DNA from: Syngnathus acus
Lineage: Eukaryota > Chordata > Actinopteri > Syngnathiformes > Syngnathidae
DNA length: 64,000 nt
Assembly (NCBI RefSeq): GCF_901709675.1
Contig: NC_051092.1
Coordinates: 2,858,491 to 2,922,490 of the forward strand
Direction: 5' to 3'
The first letter of the stretch is position 1. Each line of letters opens with the position of its first letter. Under the pieces are notes generated by a model, which saw only the letters and a program-made list of their open reading frames with translations, was not told the origin of the DNA and did not search any database. The translations under genes and the position numbers were made by a program. Positions 14,281-23,866 of this stretch are shown here, piece after piece.

Positions 14281-14910
14281 CAGTGTAGTGTTGGCTCGTG
14301 AAAGAACGATTCGTCCAAAAGAACGAATCGTTTCAGTGAACGAGAGTGAACGAATCACTTCCTAAAGTGATTCGTTCTTTTTTCAGTTCATATGACTTCA
14401 ACCAGTAGGTGTCGGTAATGCCCATTGAAGCTGGTGCCACCTCGCCGTAAAGCAAAACGAAGAAGAAAATGACGTAACTTCCCGTTCACGAACGAGTCAT
14501 GAATTGCATTTCCCGTTCACCAACGAACGAGTAAGTGAGTGATTCTCATTTCCAGTTCATCGCGAGAACGGACCAGTGAGGGAACGAATCCTGACTTTCG
14601 CGAACGAGTCAATGGGTGAACTGCCTTCCTTCCCGTGCATCAACGGATCAGTCAGTGAACGTGTGGCGTCTCCCTCCTGGCGTGAACTATGTAAACCAGA
14701 ATGTAGATTTACGATTTGCCAAGGAAAGAAAGAACCACCACTTCTTTTATGCACGTTTTCTCCAAGCTAACGGCTAACTTTATTGCATGAAGGGATGCGC
14801 CGTTATGCAACGACGGGGAGATTATGCTTCTCTTTGGGTAATCTTGATTTTACAACACTTATAGTAGTTTTTAAATAACGTGTATGCATATATACGCCTA
14901 AATATGGTTA
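14281..14910. repeat. GAACGA-rich interspersed repeat flanking the foldback element
   Basis: Many GAACGA/TCGTTC motifs, including two perfect hairpins: 14305-14314 pairs with 14323-14332, and 14348-14360 pairs with 14365-14377 (13 bp, 4-nt loop). The related motif gaacgattc recurs inside both inverted arms of the neighbouring element, so this may be its one-sided outer part. CCAGTAGGTGTCGG at 14402 is one base from a CTCF-type core. The transposon superfamily is not determined. Confidence 0.6.
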
Positions 14911-15480
14911 TCCAATATATCTACTGCAATTTCACATTGGATTGCTGGTTTGAAATTTCCTTTTAATATTGTTATTATTTTAATAAACATTTCTGTTCAA
15001 ACTTGTCTGGTGTTTTATTCCTTGTTTTTATATTCGCCAATTAAAACATAAAATCAGACATTTGGTTAACTGCTTTATATGACAATATATGTTTTACGTT
15101 GTTATATGAGTTGGTGTTCCCCAAAATAACAAATGTCGGATTTTTTTCCCCCAACCTTTTATTCAAACACAAACACATTCGGTATAATAACACCATCAAC
15201 TACAATCCAACAAGCACACTTTTCACTTTCACTTAAGCTTTTTCCCTAATGAAGTGGCCTGTGATTAGGTACACCTCATGGACACTTCAATAGGTACACT
15301 ACACGAGGTAAAAAAAAAAAAAAAAAAAGAATAAATAAATAAGAAAGTGTAGCGAACGATTCGATGAACGATTCTTTTGAACAAACCTTTGGAGTGAACC
15401 GATTCTAAAGATTCAGTTCACTTAAAACGGGAATGCACATCACGAGTACAAAAGAATGCAGACGGCCAATAGCTCCCAGG

Positions 15481-15552
15481 TCGAAATAGCCGTCTGGTGA
15501 GCGACACGAGCTCTTACTCGGTAAGAACTTGGTTCGATCCCAGGTTTGCGCA
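15481..15552 (+). ncRNA. tRNA-like Pol III box pair, left arm
   Basis: The A-box-like TAGCCGTCTGG (15487-15497, one base off TRGYNNANNNG) and the perfect B box GGTTCGATCCC (15531-15541) span 55 nt, the exact A-to-B extent of a tRNA gene. The T-arm stem pairs, but no matching acceptor stem is seen. This is best called a tRNA-derived SINE-like remnant or Pol III promoter, not a functional tRNA. Confidence 0.5.
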
Positions 15553-16075
15553 CATACCTATATGTCCTTTTAGACTTGGAACCTTGCTGTGTATGCGTTT
15601 TTCTTCATTAGGGAAAAACCTTAAGTGAAAGTGAAAAGTACCACGTATTAGGTACACTTGGAAATGGCGGTGTACCTAATGGAGTGTCCGTGTGATTCCC
15701 TCGTTAAGCGCACCTGCGTGAAAAGTTTTAGCTCCTGCGGAACGTGAAAGGAGCTAAAACTTTTCACGCAGGTGCGCTTAACGAGGGTAACTTGGAAAAC
15801 ATATTGGAACGCGGCCCCAAGGACTACAACTTGACACCCGTGACGTTTGACCATGATATCTCCCTAATAAAGTGGCCTGTTATTAGGTACACTTGGAAAT
15901 GGCGGTGTACCTAATGGAGTGTCCGTGTGATTCGCTCGTTAAGCGCACCTGCGTGAAAAGTTTTAGCTCCTGCGGAACGTGAAAGGAGCTAAAACTTTTC
16001 ACGCAGGTGCGCTTAACGAGGGTAACTTGGAAAACATATTGGAACGCGGCCCCAAGGACTAGAACTTGACACCCG

Positions 16076-17352
16076 TGACCTTTGACCATGATATCTCCCT
16101 AATAAAGTGGCCTGTTATTAGGTACACTTGAAAATGGCGGTGTACCTAATGGAGTGTCCGTGTGATTCCCTCGTTAAGCGCACCTGCGTGAAAAGTTTTA
16201 GCTCCTGCAGAACGTGAAAGTAGCTAAAACTTTTCACGCAGGTGTGTTTAACGAGGGTAACTTGGAAAACATATTGGAACGCGGCCCCAAGGACTACAAC
16301 TTGACACCCGTGACCTTTGACCATGATATCTCCCTAATAAAGTGGCCTGTTATTAGGTACACTTGGAAATGGCGGTGTACCTAATGGAGTGTCCGTGTGA
16401 TTCCCTCGTTAAGCGCACCTGCGTGAAAAGTTTTAGCTCCTGCGGAACGTGAAAGGAGCTAAAACTTTTCACGCAGGTGCGCTTAACGAGGGTAACTTGG
16501 AAAACATATTGGAACGCGGCCCCAAGGACTAGAACTTGACACCCGTGACCTTTGACCATGATATCTCCCTAATAAAGTGGCCTGTTATTAGGTACACTTG
16601 AAAATGGCGGTGTACCTAATGGAGTGTCCGTGTGATTCCCTCGTTAAGCGCACCTGCGTGAAAAGTTTTAGCTCCTGCAGAACGTGAAAGTAGCTAAAAC
16701 TTTTCACGCAGGTGTGTTTAACGAGGGTAACTTGGAAAACATATTGGAACGCGGCCCCAAGGACTACAACTTGACACCCGTGACCTTTGACCATGATATC
16801 TCCCTAATAAAGTGGCCTGTTATTAGGTACACTTGGAAATGGCGGTGTACCTAATGGAGTGTCCGTGTGATTCCCTCGTTAAGCGCACCTGCGTGAAAAG
16901 TTTTAGCTCCTGCGGAACGTGAAAGGAGCTAAAACTTTTCACGCAGGTGCACTTAACGAGGGTAACTTGGGAAACATGTTGGAACGCGGCCCCTCGAGGA
17001 CTGGAGCTCGCCACCCCTGGTTTAAGTGAAAAGTGCCACACCCGCCTCAAACAGCCAATCAGAAAGTGGGGGTGAGGGCGGGTGTGGCACTTTTCACTTT
17101 CAGTTAAGCTTTAGCCATGATATTTCCCTAATAAAGTGGCCTGTGATTAGGTACACTTGAAAATGGCGGTGTACCTAATGGAGTGTCCGTGTGATTCCCT
17201 CGTTAAGCGCACCTGCGTGAAAAGTTTTAGCTCCTGCAGAACGTGAAAGTAGCTAAAACTTTTCACGCAGGTGTGTTTAACGAGGGTAACTTGGAAAACA
17301 TATTGGAACGCGGCCCCAAGGACTACAACTTGACACCCGTGACCTTTGACCA
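16076..17352 (-). promoter_or_regulatory. five identical DR1 nuclear-receptor elements in the array
   Basis: TGACCTTTGACCA occurs at 16076-16088, 16311-16323, 16546-16558, 16781-16793 and 17340-17352. The minus strand reads TGGTCA-A-AGGTCA. Unit 1 carries a one-base variant (TGACGTTTGACCA, 15841-15853). DR1 is the classical target of COUP-TF, HNF4 and RXR heterodimers. Binding in vivo is inferred. Confidence 0.55.
17024..17099. repeat. 23-bp perfect hairpin enclosing a CCAAT box, copy 1
   Basis: The arms at 17024-17046 and 17077-17099 are perfect reverse complements. The loop holds CCAAT at 17055-17059, and the stem contains GC-box-like gggcggg. A second copy lies 556 bp downstream. Confidence 0.85.
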
Positions 17353-17579
17353 TGATATCTCCCTAATAAAGTGGCCTATTAGGTACACTTGGAAATGGCG
17401 GTGTACCTAATGGAGTGTCCGTGTGATTCCCTCGTTAAGCGCACCTGCGTGAAAAGTTTTAGCTCCTGCGGAACGTGAAAGGAGCTAAAACTTTTCACGC
17501 AGGTGCGCTTAACGAGGGTAACTTGGAAAACATGTTGGAACGCGGCCCCTCGAGGACTATAGGTCGCCACCCCTGGTTT

Positions 17580-17655
17580 AAGTGAAAAGTGCCACACCCG
17601 CCTCAAACAGCCAATCAGAAAGTGGGGGTGAGGGCGGGTGTGGCACTTTTCACTT
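17580..17655. repeat. 23-bp perfect hairpin enclosing a CCAAT box, copy 2
   Basis: The arms at 17580-17602 and 17633-17655 repeat the structure of the copy at 17024, with CCAAT at 17611-17615. A third, degraded version without the left arm lies near 17761-17805. Confidence 0.85.
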
Positions 17656-17883
17656 TCAGTTAAGCTTTGGCCATGATTTTTCCCTAATGAAGTGGCCTGT
17701 GATTAGGTACACCTGAAAATGGCGGTGTACCTAATGGAGTGTCCGAACGACGTCACAGATCAAACAGCCAATCAGGAGGTGGGTGTGAGTGTGGTACTTT
17801 TCACTTTCACTTAAGGTTTTTCCCTAATGACGAAAAACGCATACAAAAGTGAGGTTCCAAGTCTAAAAGCACAATTAGACATA

Positions 17884-17956
17884 TGCGCACACCTGGAATC
17901 GAACCAAGGACTTAACGAGCAAGAGACCGTGTCACTAACCAGTCGGCTATTTCGAC
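17884..17956 (-). ncRNA. tRNA-like Pol III box pair, right arm
   Basis: On the minus strand, A box TAGCCGACTGG (17939-17949) and B box GGTTCGATTCC (17895-17905) both match the consensus and span 55 nt as in a tRNA. The following T-arm closes (CTTGG with CCAGG). The acceptor stem does not pair. The pair faces its partner in the left arm across the satellite array. Confidence 0.55.
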
Positions 17957-18535
17957 CTGGCAGCTACTGGCCGTCAGCATTCTTTTGTACTCGTGATGTG
18001 CATTCCCGTTTTAAGTGAACTGAATCTTTAGAATCGGTTCACTCCAAAGGTTTGTTCAAAAGAATCGTTCACCGAATCGTTCGCTACACTTTTATTTATT
18101 CTTTTTTTTTTTTTACCTCGTGTAGTGTACCTATTGAAGTGTCCATGAGGTGTACCTAATCACAGGCCACTTCATTAGGGAAAAAGCTTAAGTGAAAGTG
18201 CCACACCCGATGTTGATGTTTTAATTTTGTATTTGTTGGATTATAGTTGATGGTGTTATTATACCGAATGTTTGTGTTTGAATAAAAGGTTGAAAAAAAA
18301 AATCCGTTATGTCGACATTTGTTATTTTGGGGGACACCAACTCATATAACAACGTAAAACACATATTGTCATATAAAGCAGTGAACCAAATGTCTGATTT
18401 TAAGTTTTAATTGGCGAATGTAAAAAGAAGGAATAAAACACCAGACACGTTTCAACAGAAATGTTTATTAAAATAATAATATCAAAAGTAAATTTCAAAC
18501 CAACAATCCAATGTGAAATTGCAGTAGATATATAT

Positions 18536-20260
18536 ATATTCATTTAACATTGTATAATTATAAATCGTGTTTAATTAGTGTGTTCAAACCCGAATGAGGC
18601 AGCCTGAGTGATCCACAGTTCAGTTCAAACCAGCATCAGCCAGGAGGAACGTGCATCAATGAACTGTCACGACTTTGCTTCCGTTAATGAGAGGGAAAGG
18701 ATTTGATGTTAATGCTGTTGATCAGCACACAGGCTTCAATGCACCTAATTAACTACACACAAAAAAATAATCAATGACTAAAAATGATCTTGGTGAAAAT
18801 AGCACGTTTATGTGAGCATTTGGCCGGCGGGCGGGCGGGCGGCCCTGCACTGTTGCAGGCTGTGCAGCAGAGCGCACTCCAGAGATCCATCCATCTCAAT
18901 CGGAGGCTGCAGCTGACACCTTACAAAGAGGTACAATTAATAAGGGCATTATCCAGCGGTGGGCAACAATAGAGTCCCAAAGCACAGACACCAACCTCGG
19001 GAGGCCCGATGATGAAGTGTGTGTGTGTGTTTCTTTGGAGGAAAAAGGGTCTGAGGGGGGAAGGGTGTGACATGGTGGCTGAAAATTGGATGCATGACAA
19101 GCAATGTCTTCACACCATGAATCACCGAAAACATGTGAGGATTGACAATTCAACCAGCAAGACCAGCTTCTCAAAAAGTGTGCCCAAATATTTGACATAG
19201 CTGGATAGATCCATTAAATAATCACAAATTATTATCATAAAATTTCATTTAATATTTTATTAAATTATTAAATTGATCTGCTGATGGAAACTATTTTTTA
19301 TCTTTATCATTTTATCCAGGGGACAATTTTTTTTCTCATTAAAATAATTCATATAAATAAAATAATAAAAATAATTAGCAGATGCGTTTTGTCTGTTTTT
19401 TGGTGTACACTTCAATTAATTTTTTTTTATTTAAACCAAAGTCTGTGGTTATTTTGGTCAGAAACCAAACCCATGATGATGCTGCAATTACAATTTCATC
19501 CTGACCCCTGAAATAAAAAAAACCCACATTTAAAACTATTTAGAAAGTCTAACATCAAATAACTATAATTTTGGCTTAAAAATAATCAATTGTGAATTAT
19601 TTTTGAGAGGTCTACATTAAGAAAATTGTCTACATTAAACGAGGTAATTTAACGATAGGAAAAAAAAAAATATATATATGTATGTATGTATATATATATA
19701 TATATATATGTATGTACACACACATATATATAATTAACAGCTTTTGAGGTAATACTGTCACTTGGACATGGTGCCCAGATAGAGAGACAGAGAGGAAGGG
19801 TGAGAGAGTGAGTAGATCAATCAAACAAACAGGACAAGCGATGATGGCGCTGCCATCAAAGTGTCCTATTAGTGCAGCTTGAGCGCAGCATTGTGCTTCA
19901 CAGGCGAGAGGGCGGGAACGGCGCCGCGCTGACATTTACAGCAAAACCAGGGGTTGTTTGTGGTCACTGCACTGGAGACAAATGCCGGACCCCGAGGGTC
20001 AGGGGGTCACGGGCTACATTTCACCCGCAGCGGAGGTCCCTCTGTTGGAGAAGACAAACAGATAAAGGAGCCGAGGTGTGACGAGCTCCCGCTGTCGTGG
20101 AAATCAATGCGAGGACCGGAGAAGGAACTTGTACGTCTCCTCGAGTTCTTAGTCAGTCCTTTTTTTTCTTTTCTTTATTCCCGCTCGGGGAAAGGATGCG
20201 CTTGCTTATGGATTAACGGCGTGATCAATAACAAGATAGGAGGCTGTAAAGCTGAGGAAA
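18536..20260. other. intergenic, no gene seen
   Basis: Noncoding. It holds a GGGC-rich run (18824-18842), a short GT run (19018-19030), a TA/TATG microsatellite (19671-19732) and AT-rich filler. No exon is supported. Confidence 0.6.
19671..19732. repeat. TA/TATG/CA compound microsatellite
   Basis: Alternating TA dinucleotides with interspersed TATG and a short ACAC tract. Confidence 0.9.
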
Positions 20261-20279
20261 ATTAATTCGAAATGCAGTC

Positions 20280-20560
20280 AAACTCTTATCGACCGGCGGC
20301 CAGGCTAGCAGGTAGCTGATAATCCGCCAATATTGCGATGAGCGGCTAATCTCTCATTTTAAATATGACCTCCATCGCCGCATAATAAAAGTTGAGAGCT
20401 GCCACCCATTTTGTTGGCGTCTAATCAGCCCGGAGATTTTCTCAACTATTCATCTCCGTCCGAGCGCTAATCTTCCTTTCTGAGCCCCAGTCAATTAAAG
20501 CACTTTCATATCGTCACTGGCGGGGAACAAAAACACTCGCTGAACTTTGCTGTGACATCA
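20280..20560. promoter_or_regulatory. candidate conserved noncoding element, homeodomain-type sites
   Basis: Complex sequence free of simple repeats, with TAATCC or TAATCT (near 20321, 20348, 20469) and CTAATCAG (near 20420), the class bound by OTX/PITX and other homeodomain proteins. It resembles an enhancer in a developmental gene desert. Conservation cannot be tested here. Confidence 0.3.
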
Positions 20561-20959
20561 CTAGTCGCCGAGTCAATTTTTTTTTGCAGCTTTTATAAAC
20601 ACGATACGCAAACAATGGTCTGGAGGATATTCAGAGTACTGACACCTGGAGTAAAAAAGGAAATAAATCATCTTTTTCTCTGGACGTCGTAGGATTTCAC
20701 AAAGCATTAATTGGCGTCAAGGAAGTATGTGATGTTTTTTGGACTGAGAGACAAACTTTGATTCATTTTAGCCCCAGAAGTAAATTCAAGTATTATTTAC
20801 TACTTAAACTTCAAATCATCTGTAGCTAATTATTGGTACCTCAACACAGTACAGCTATCCAATCAGCGTCGTCTTCTTCTAATTTCATTCTAGTGGAGTG
20901 CAAATGAGACAATCATTTCGTGTCAATCCATCTCATCAACACATGAGGCTCACCTAAAT

Positions 20960-21360
20960 ATCATCTTAATTATTCCCCACTGAGATTGGCCAACTCCAAG
21001 CTGTCACTCACCCCTTCCCTGGCGAGGACCAATCAAGGCTCGCGGCCTCGCCACCGGGCGCCACTCGGGAGCGGGTCACCTCCGACTCGCGGCCTCCCTT
21101 CATCGGGGCTACGAGCTGAGGGGGAGCATCAAAAGGAGAAAAACAAAGCAGGTTAATTGGTGATCAACACAGTGGGACTTTAATGAGGCTGGCTAGCCCG
21201 CGGCCGGGCTCGCTTCGCCTCGCAACTTTCCTCCGTTTTTCTTTGATCGCCTTGGCTTGTTCCGTGTGTGTCATTGTCGCTCGTAATTACCTTTTGCGCC
21301 AAATGGCCGCCGTGAGAGATAGGTGTCTGTAATTAATAACATTTCCATAAATTTGAATGG
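20960..21360. promoter_or_regulatory. candidate conserved noncoding element, GC-rich centre
   Basis: A complex, GC-rich block (21040-21120, 21185-21235) bounded by homeobox-like AT motifs such as ggttaattggtgatcaa (near 21150) and gtaattaataac (near 21330). No splice-bounded frame is seen. Confidence 0.3.
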
Positions 21361-22640
21361 CTAACTAGTCTCATTAGCCGCGCCCTTCGTCTTTTTTGTC
21401 TCGCCTCGACTTCTCTTGTCATCTTTTTCCAACTCCGACGATATACAAACGTGCCACTTAGGGCGAGGGACTCGCTTGATGTGCGCCACATTTTTCCAGT
21501 CATCCAATTTCACTTGCGGGTCAACACAAATTGTTGGAAGAATGGAAGTTTTTTTTTTCTTTTCAATTAAGTCAATCAAACTTTGATGAAGTGTAAACAC
21601 GGAGGAACAGTGGCTAAACGTTATTGGCGCTTCCTGTTTTGGATCGCCGTCGTGTTGGCAGCGAGAGGGCCGGTGTTGTGTTCACTTGACAACTACAATT
21701 ACACAGAGTGTGTGTGTGGGGGGGGTCTCTTTAAGGAAACACATTTGTTTTGATGACTTCCAATATGTGCCAAAGCTTTTATTGTGACACATACACAGGA
21801 AACAATTATGTGATCCCCCAGTTGAATTTGTAAGATTGCTCACTTAGAAAGAACTGAGTCAAGCAAATCAGTTCAAAATGCAGAAAAACACACAAAGTGT
21901 GCAATTCATCCAGAATTTTGGCAGAGTGTCTGGCACACCTGTTTTGGGAATCCATTTCTCAAATCCCAATTTTGATACCACCGGCAAGATGAAAAATGCT
22001 GAAAAGAAAACAATCAGCAACATCTGCCATCAATGCTTATTTCCCGCCGTAAAACGTTTTCATCTACTCTTCATCGCTAATCTGTCGTTTATCGTAATCA
22101 ATCAACATTTTTGAGAATTTCTTTGCAAGTGAGCAAACCAAGTCGAACCAATCACAAGTCGGCGTCATTGGAAAGCGAGGAAACATAAGCGGCTCTCACT
22201 AATGCGGCCGTATTAATAATTCATTCCCCATTAAAGACGAGTAGACTCTTCCATATGCCGTCAAGATTGTAATCTGTGTGTGTTTACCTGCCGTGAGTGA
22301 AAATGAGGCTTTGCTCAATGATAGCAGGCGAAGCGAGTCTTTGTTGACGCCACTCTATAATCTGCTGGAGAGCAGCCTATCATTAGAGCGGGTGGCGCCC
22401 TATTAGACTGACACGGATGCGATGGGGAGCAATTGATTCTGCGCGTCAATCAGCAGGCGGCCGAGAAGTGGCTTGTTTGTGTCGTACGCGCTTCACAACA
22501 ACCGCTTTGGAAAAGAACCACACCAAGAAGGAGGAAGTCATTAGCCGACTCTTCCTCCTCTTATGCTGTGTTGAACACAATTGCGATTGGAATATTTTGC
22601 CCCCATGATCAATTCGAGACTTCAATTTGTACAATTAGGG
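21361..22640. other. intergenic with candidate island 22170-22480
   Basis: Mostly plain noncoding sequence. The stretch 22170-22480 is complex and repeat-free (gcggccgtattaataattca near 22204), and looks like another conserved-element candidate. No gene seen. Confidence 0.45.
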
Positions 22641-22775
22641 ATAAATAGATAAATACACAAATAAATAAATAAACACACAAATAATTAAATAAATAAACAC
22701 ACAAATAAATAAATACATAAATAAATAAATACACAAATAAATAAACACACAAATAATTAAATAAATAAATAAAAA
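22641..22775. repeat. AAATA/ACACAAATA compound minisatellite
   Basis: Repeated ataaataaata blocks separated at irregular intervals by acacaaata, over about 135 bp. Confidence 0.95.
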
Positions 22776-23720
22776 TCATCAATCTGATCAGAAGTTGGAC
22801 CAATCTATTTCAAAACTTATTTACTATTTTTTTCTTTTAATAAATGAGGGAAAAGTAAGCAGCATCCGCCTTCCTCCTTTTAAGACTTGCATCTTTATCA
22901 GCGGACATCTGAGCCCACTTGGAATGAAAGTCGCAGCTGGAAGTAGAGAATACATCTCACTGGCTAAAAAGGGAAGGGTCCCACCTGATTAAGAAGGGCA
23001 GGGGAAAGACTTTGGCAGGCCAATGGGAAGGGGTCAAGGATACCCCCCCTACTCTCCCACCCACCACTGTCATTTTTCTATGACGGTCCCCTGGGGTCAA
23101 AGTTGAGGCTAACAGAGCGCTCCGACGTCAAACACGAGATTAAAGCGGCACGGTGGCATCTTGCGAGGGGACCAAATGAAAATATCAAGCGCTAAGCCTC
23201 ATCTGCCGTCACCCCCCCCACCAAACTCCCACCCACCCCCGCCTCCCCGATTGTGAAAAGCCAGGGACAGGTATTTCATATTAGAGAAGCAGCCTAGTTA
23301 GCAGAGGTGGGCCTGCTGCTTTCCACACTCTCAGCGCCGGTCAAAAGGCCAGGCTGGCTTTGGAATTGCTTTATTGCTGCAATATATTACAGTAGAGGCC
23401 CGTGCAAGCAGCTTATTAAGGAGGCAGCCAAGAGATGCCCTCCTGACACACACACACACACGAACACACACACGAACACACACAGCACCTCGCAAACTTT
23501 CTTATAGCGCAATGAAATGATGCTTTTTTTTTTTTAAATAAATGTTCTATAAAAGTCAACTAAATTACTTTTTGTCAAAAAAAAAAGATTTTGATTAATG
23601 AAGAAATCTATACAATGATTCCACTGTGGTTATTACAAAAGAGCCACGTGGAAGAAAAAAATGATTTTTTTGCTGCCAAAATAAAGTCGCAAAATTAAAG
23701 TCCGTCCGTCCGTACAAACC
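22776..23720. other. intergenic with candidate island 23090-23420
   Basis: No gene. 23090-23180 and 23280-23420 are complex, repeat-free segments of enhancer-like composition, separated by a C-rich stretch at 23205-23250. A CA run follows at 23446-23484. Confidence 0.4.
23446..23484. repeat. CA microsatellite with GAA interruptions
   Basis: An (AC)n tract interrupted twice by cgaac. Confidence 0.9.
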
Positions 23721-23866
23721 CATCCATCCATCCATCCATCCATCCATCCATCCATCCATCCATCCATCCATCCATCCATCCATCCATCCATCCATCCATC
23801 CATCCATCCATCCATCCATCCATCCATCCATCCATCCATCCATCCATCCATCCATCCATCCATCCA
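23721..23866. repeat. (CATC)n microsatellite, about 36 units
   Basis: An uninterrupted tetranucleotide run of 146 bp, preceded by a short gtcc run at 23700-23712. It creates false repetitive reading frames on the minus strand. Confidence 0.97.

Larger units (their letters stand above)
15648..17750. repeat. tandem satellite array, 235-bp units with long internal hairpins
   Basis: Units start at 15648, 15883, 16118, 16353, 16588 and 16823 (period exactly 235), then at 17147 and 17379 after an inserted cap sequence, with a partial unit near 17703. Each full unit contains a hairpin. In unit 1, 38-bp arms (15698-15735 and 15750-15787) match perfectly around a 14-nt loop. Units 2 and 4 are one variant and units 3, 5 and 7 another, so the array is organised as dimers. 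Five units contain the DR1 sequence TGACCTTTGACCA. Repeating 68-aa frames on the minus strand follow the repeat and are not genes. Confidence 0.95.
14915..18535. mobile_element. foldback-like element with ~730-bp inverted arms
   Basis: The left arm (about 14915-15644) and right arm (about 17791-18535) are reverse complements over nearly their whole length with scattered differences. Matching landmarks include actgcaatttcacattgg, the caccatcaactac region, the A-rich tract near 15310, gcgaacgattcg, and the tRNA-like boxes. The 2.1-kb centre is a tandem array. Long inverted repeats around variable internal tandem repeats are the hallmark of foldback transposons. No transposase frame is present. 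Arm boundaries are approximate, and no target-site duplication was found. Confidence 0.7.

Noticed and set aside
15648-17606. Series of near-identical 68-75-aa minus-strand frames
   Set aside because: They recur because the satellite unit recurs (period 235, not a multiple of 3), cross a long hairpin, and show no domain.
15648-17750. CRISPR-like regular array
   Set aside because: Units are contiguous 235-bp repeats with no unique spacers, in a vertebrate genome; it is a satellite.
17884-17956. Functional tRNA gene
   Set aside because: A and B boxes and T-arm fit, but the acceptor stem does not pair, so it is a tRNA-like remnant.
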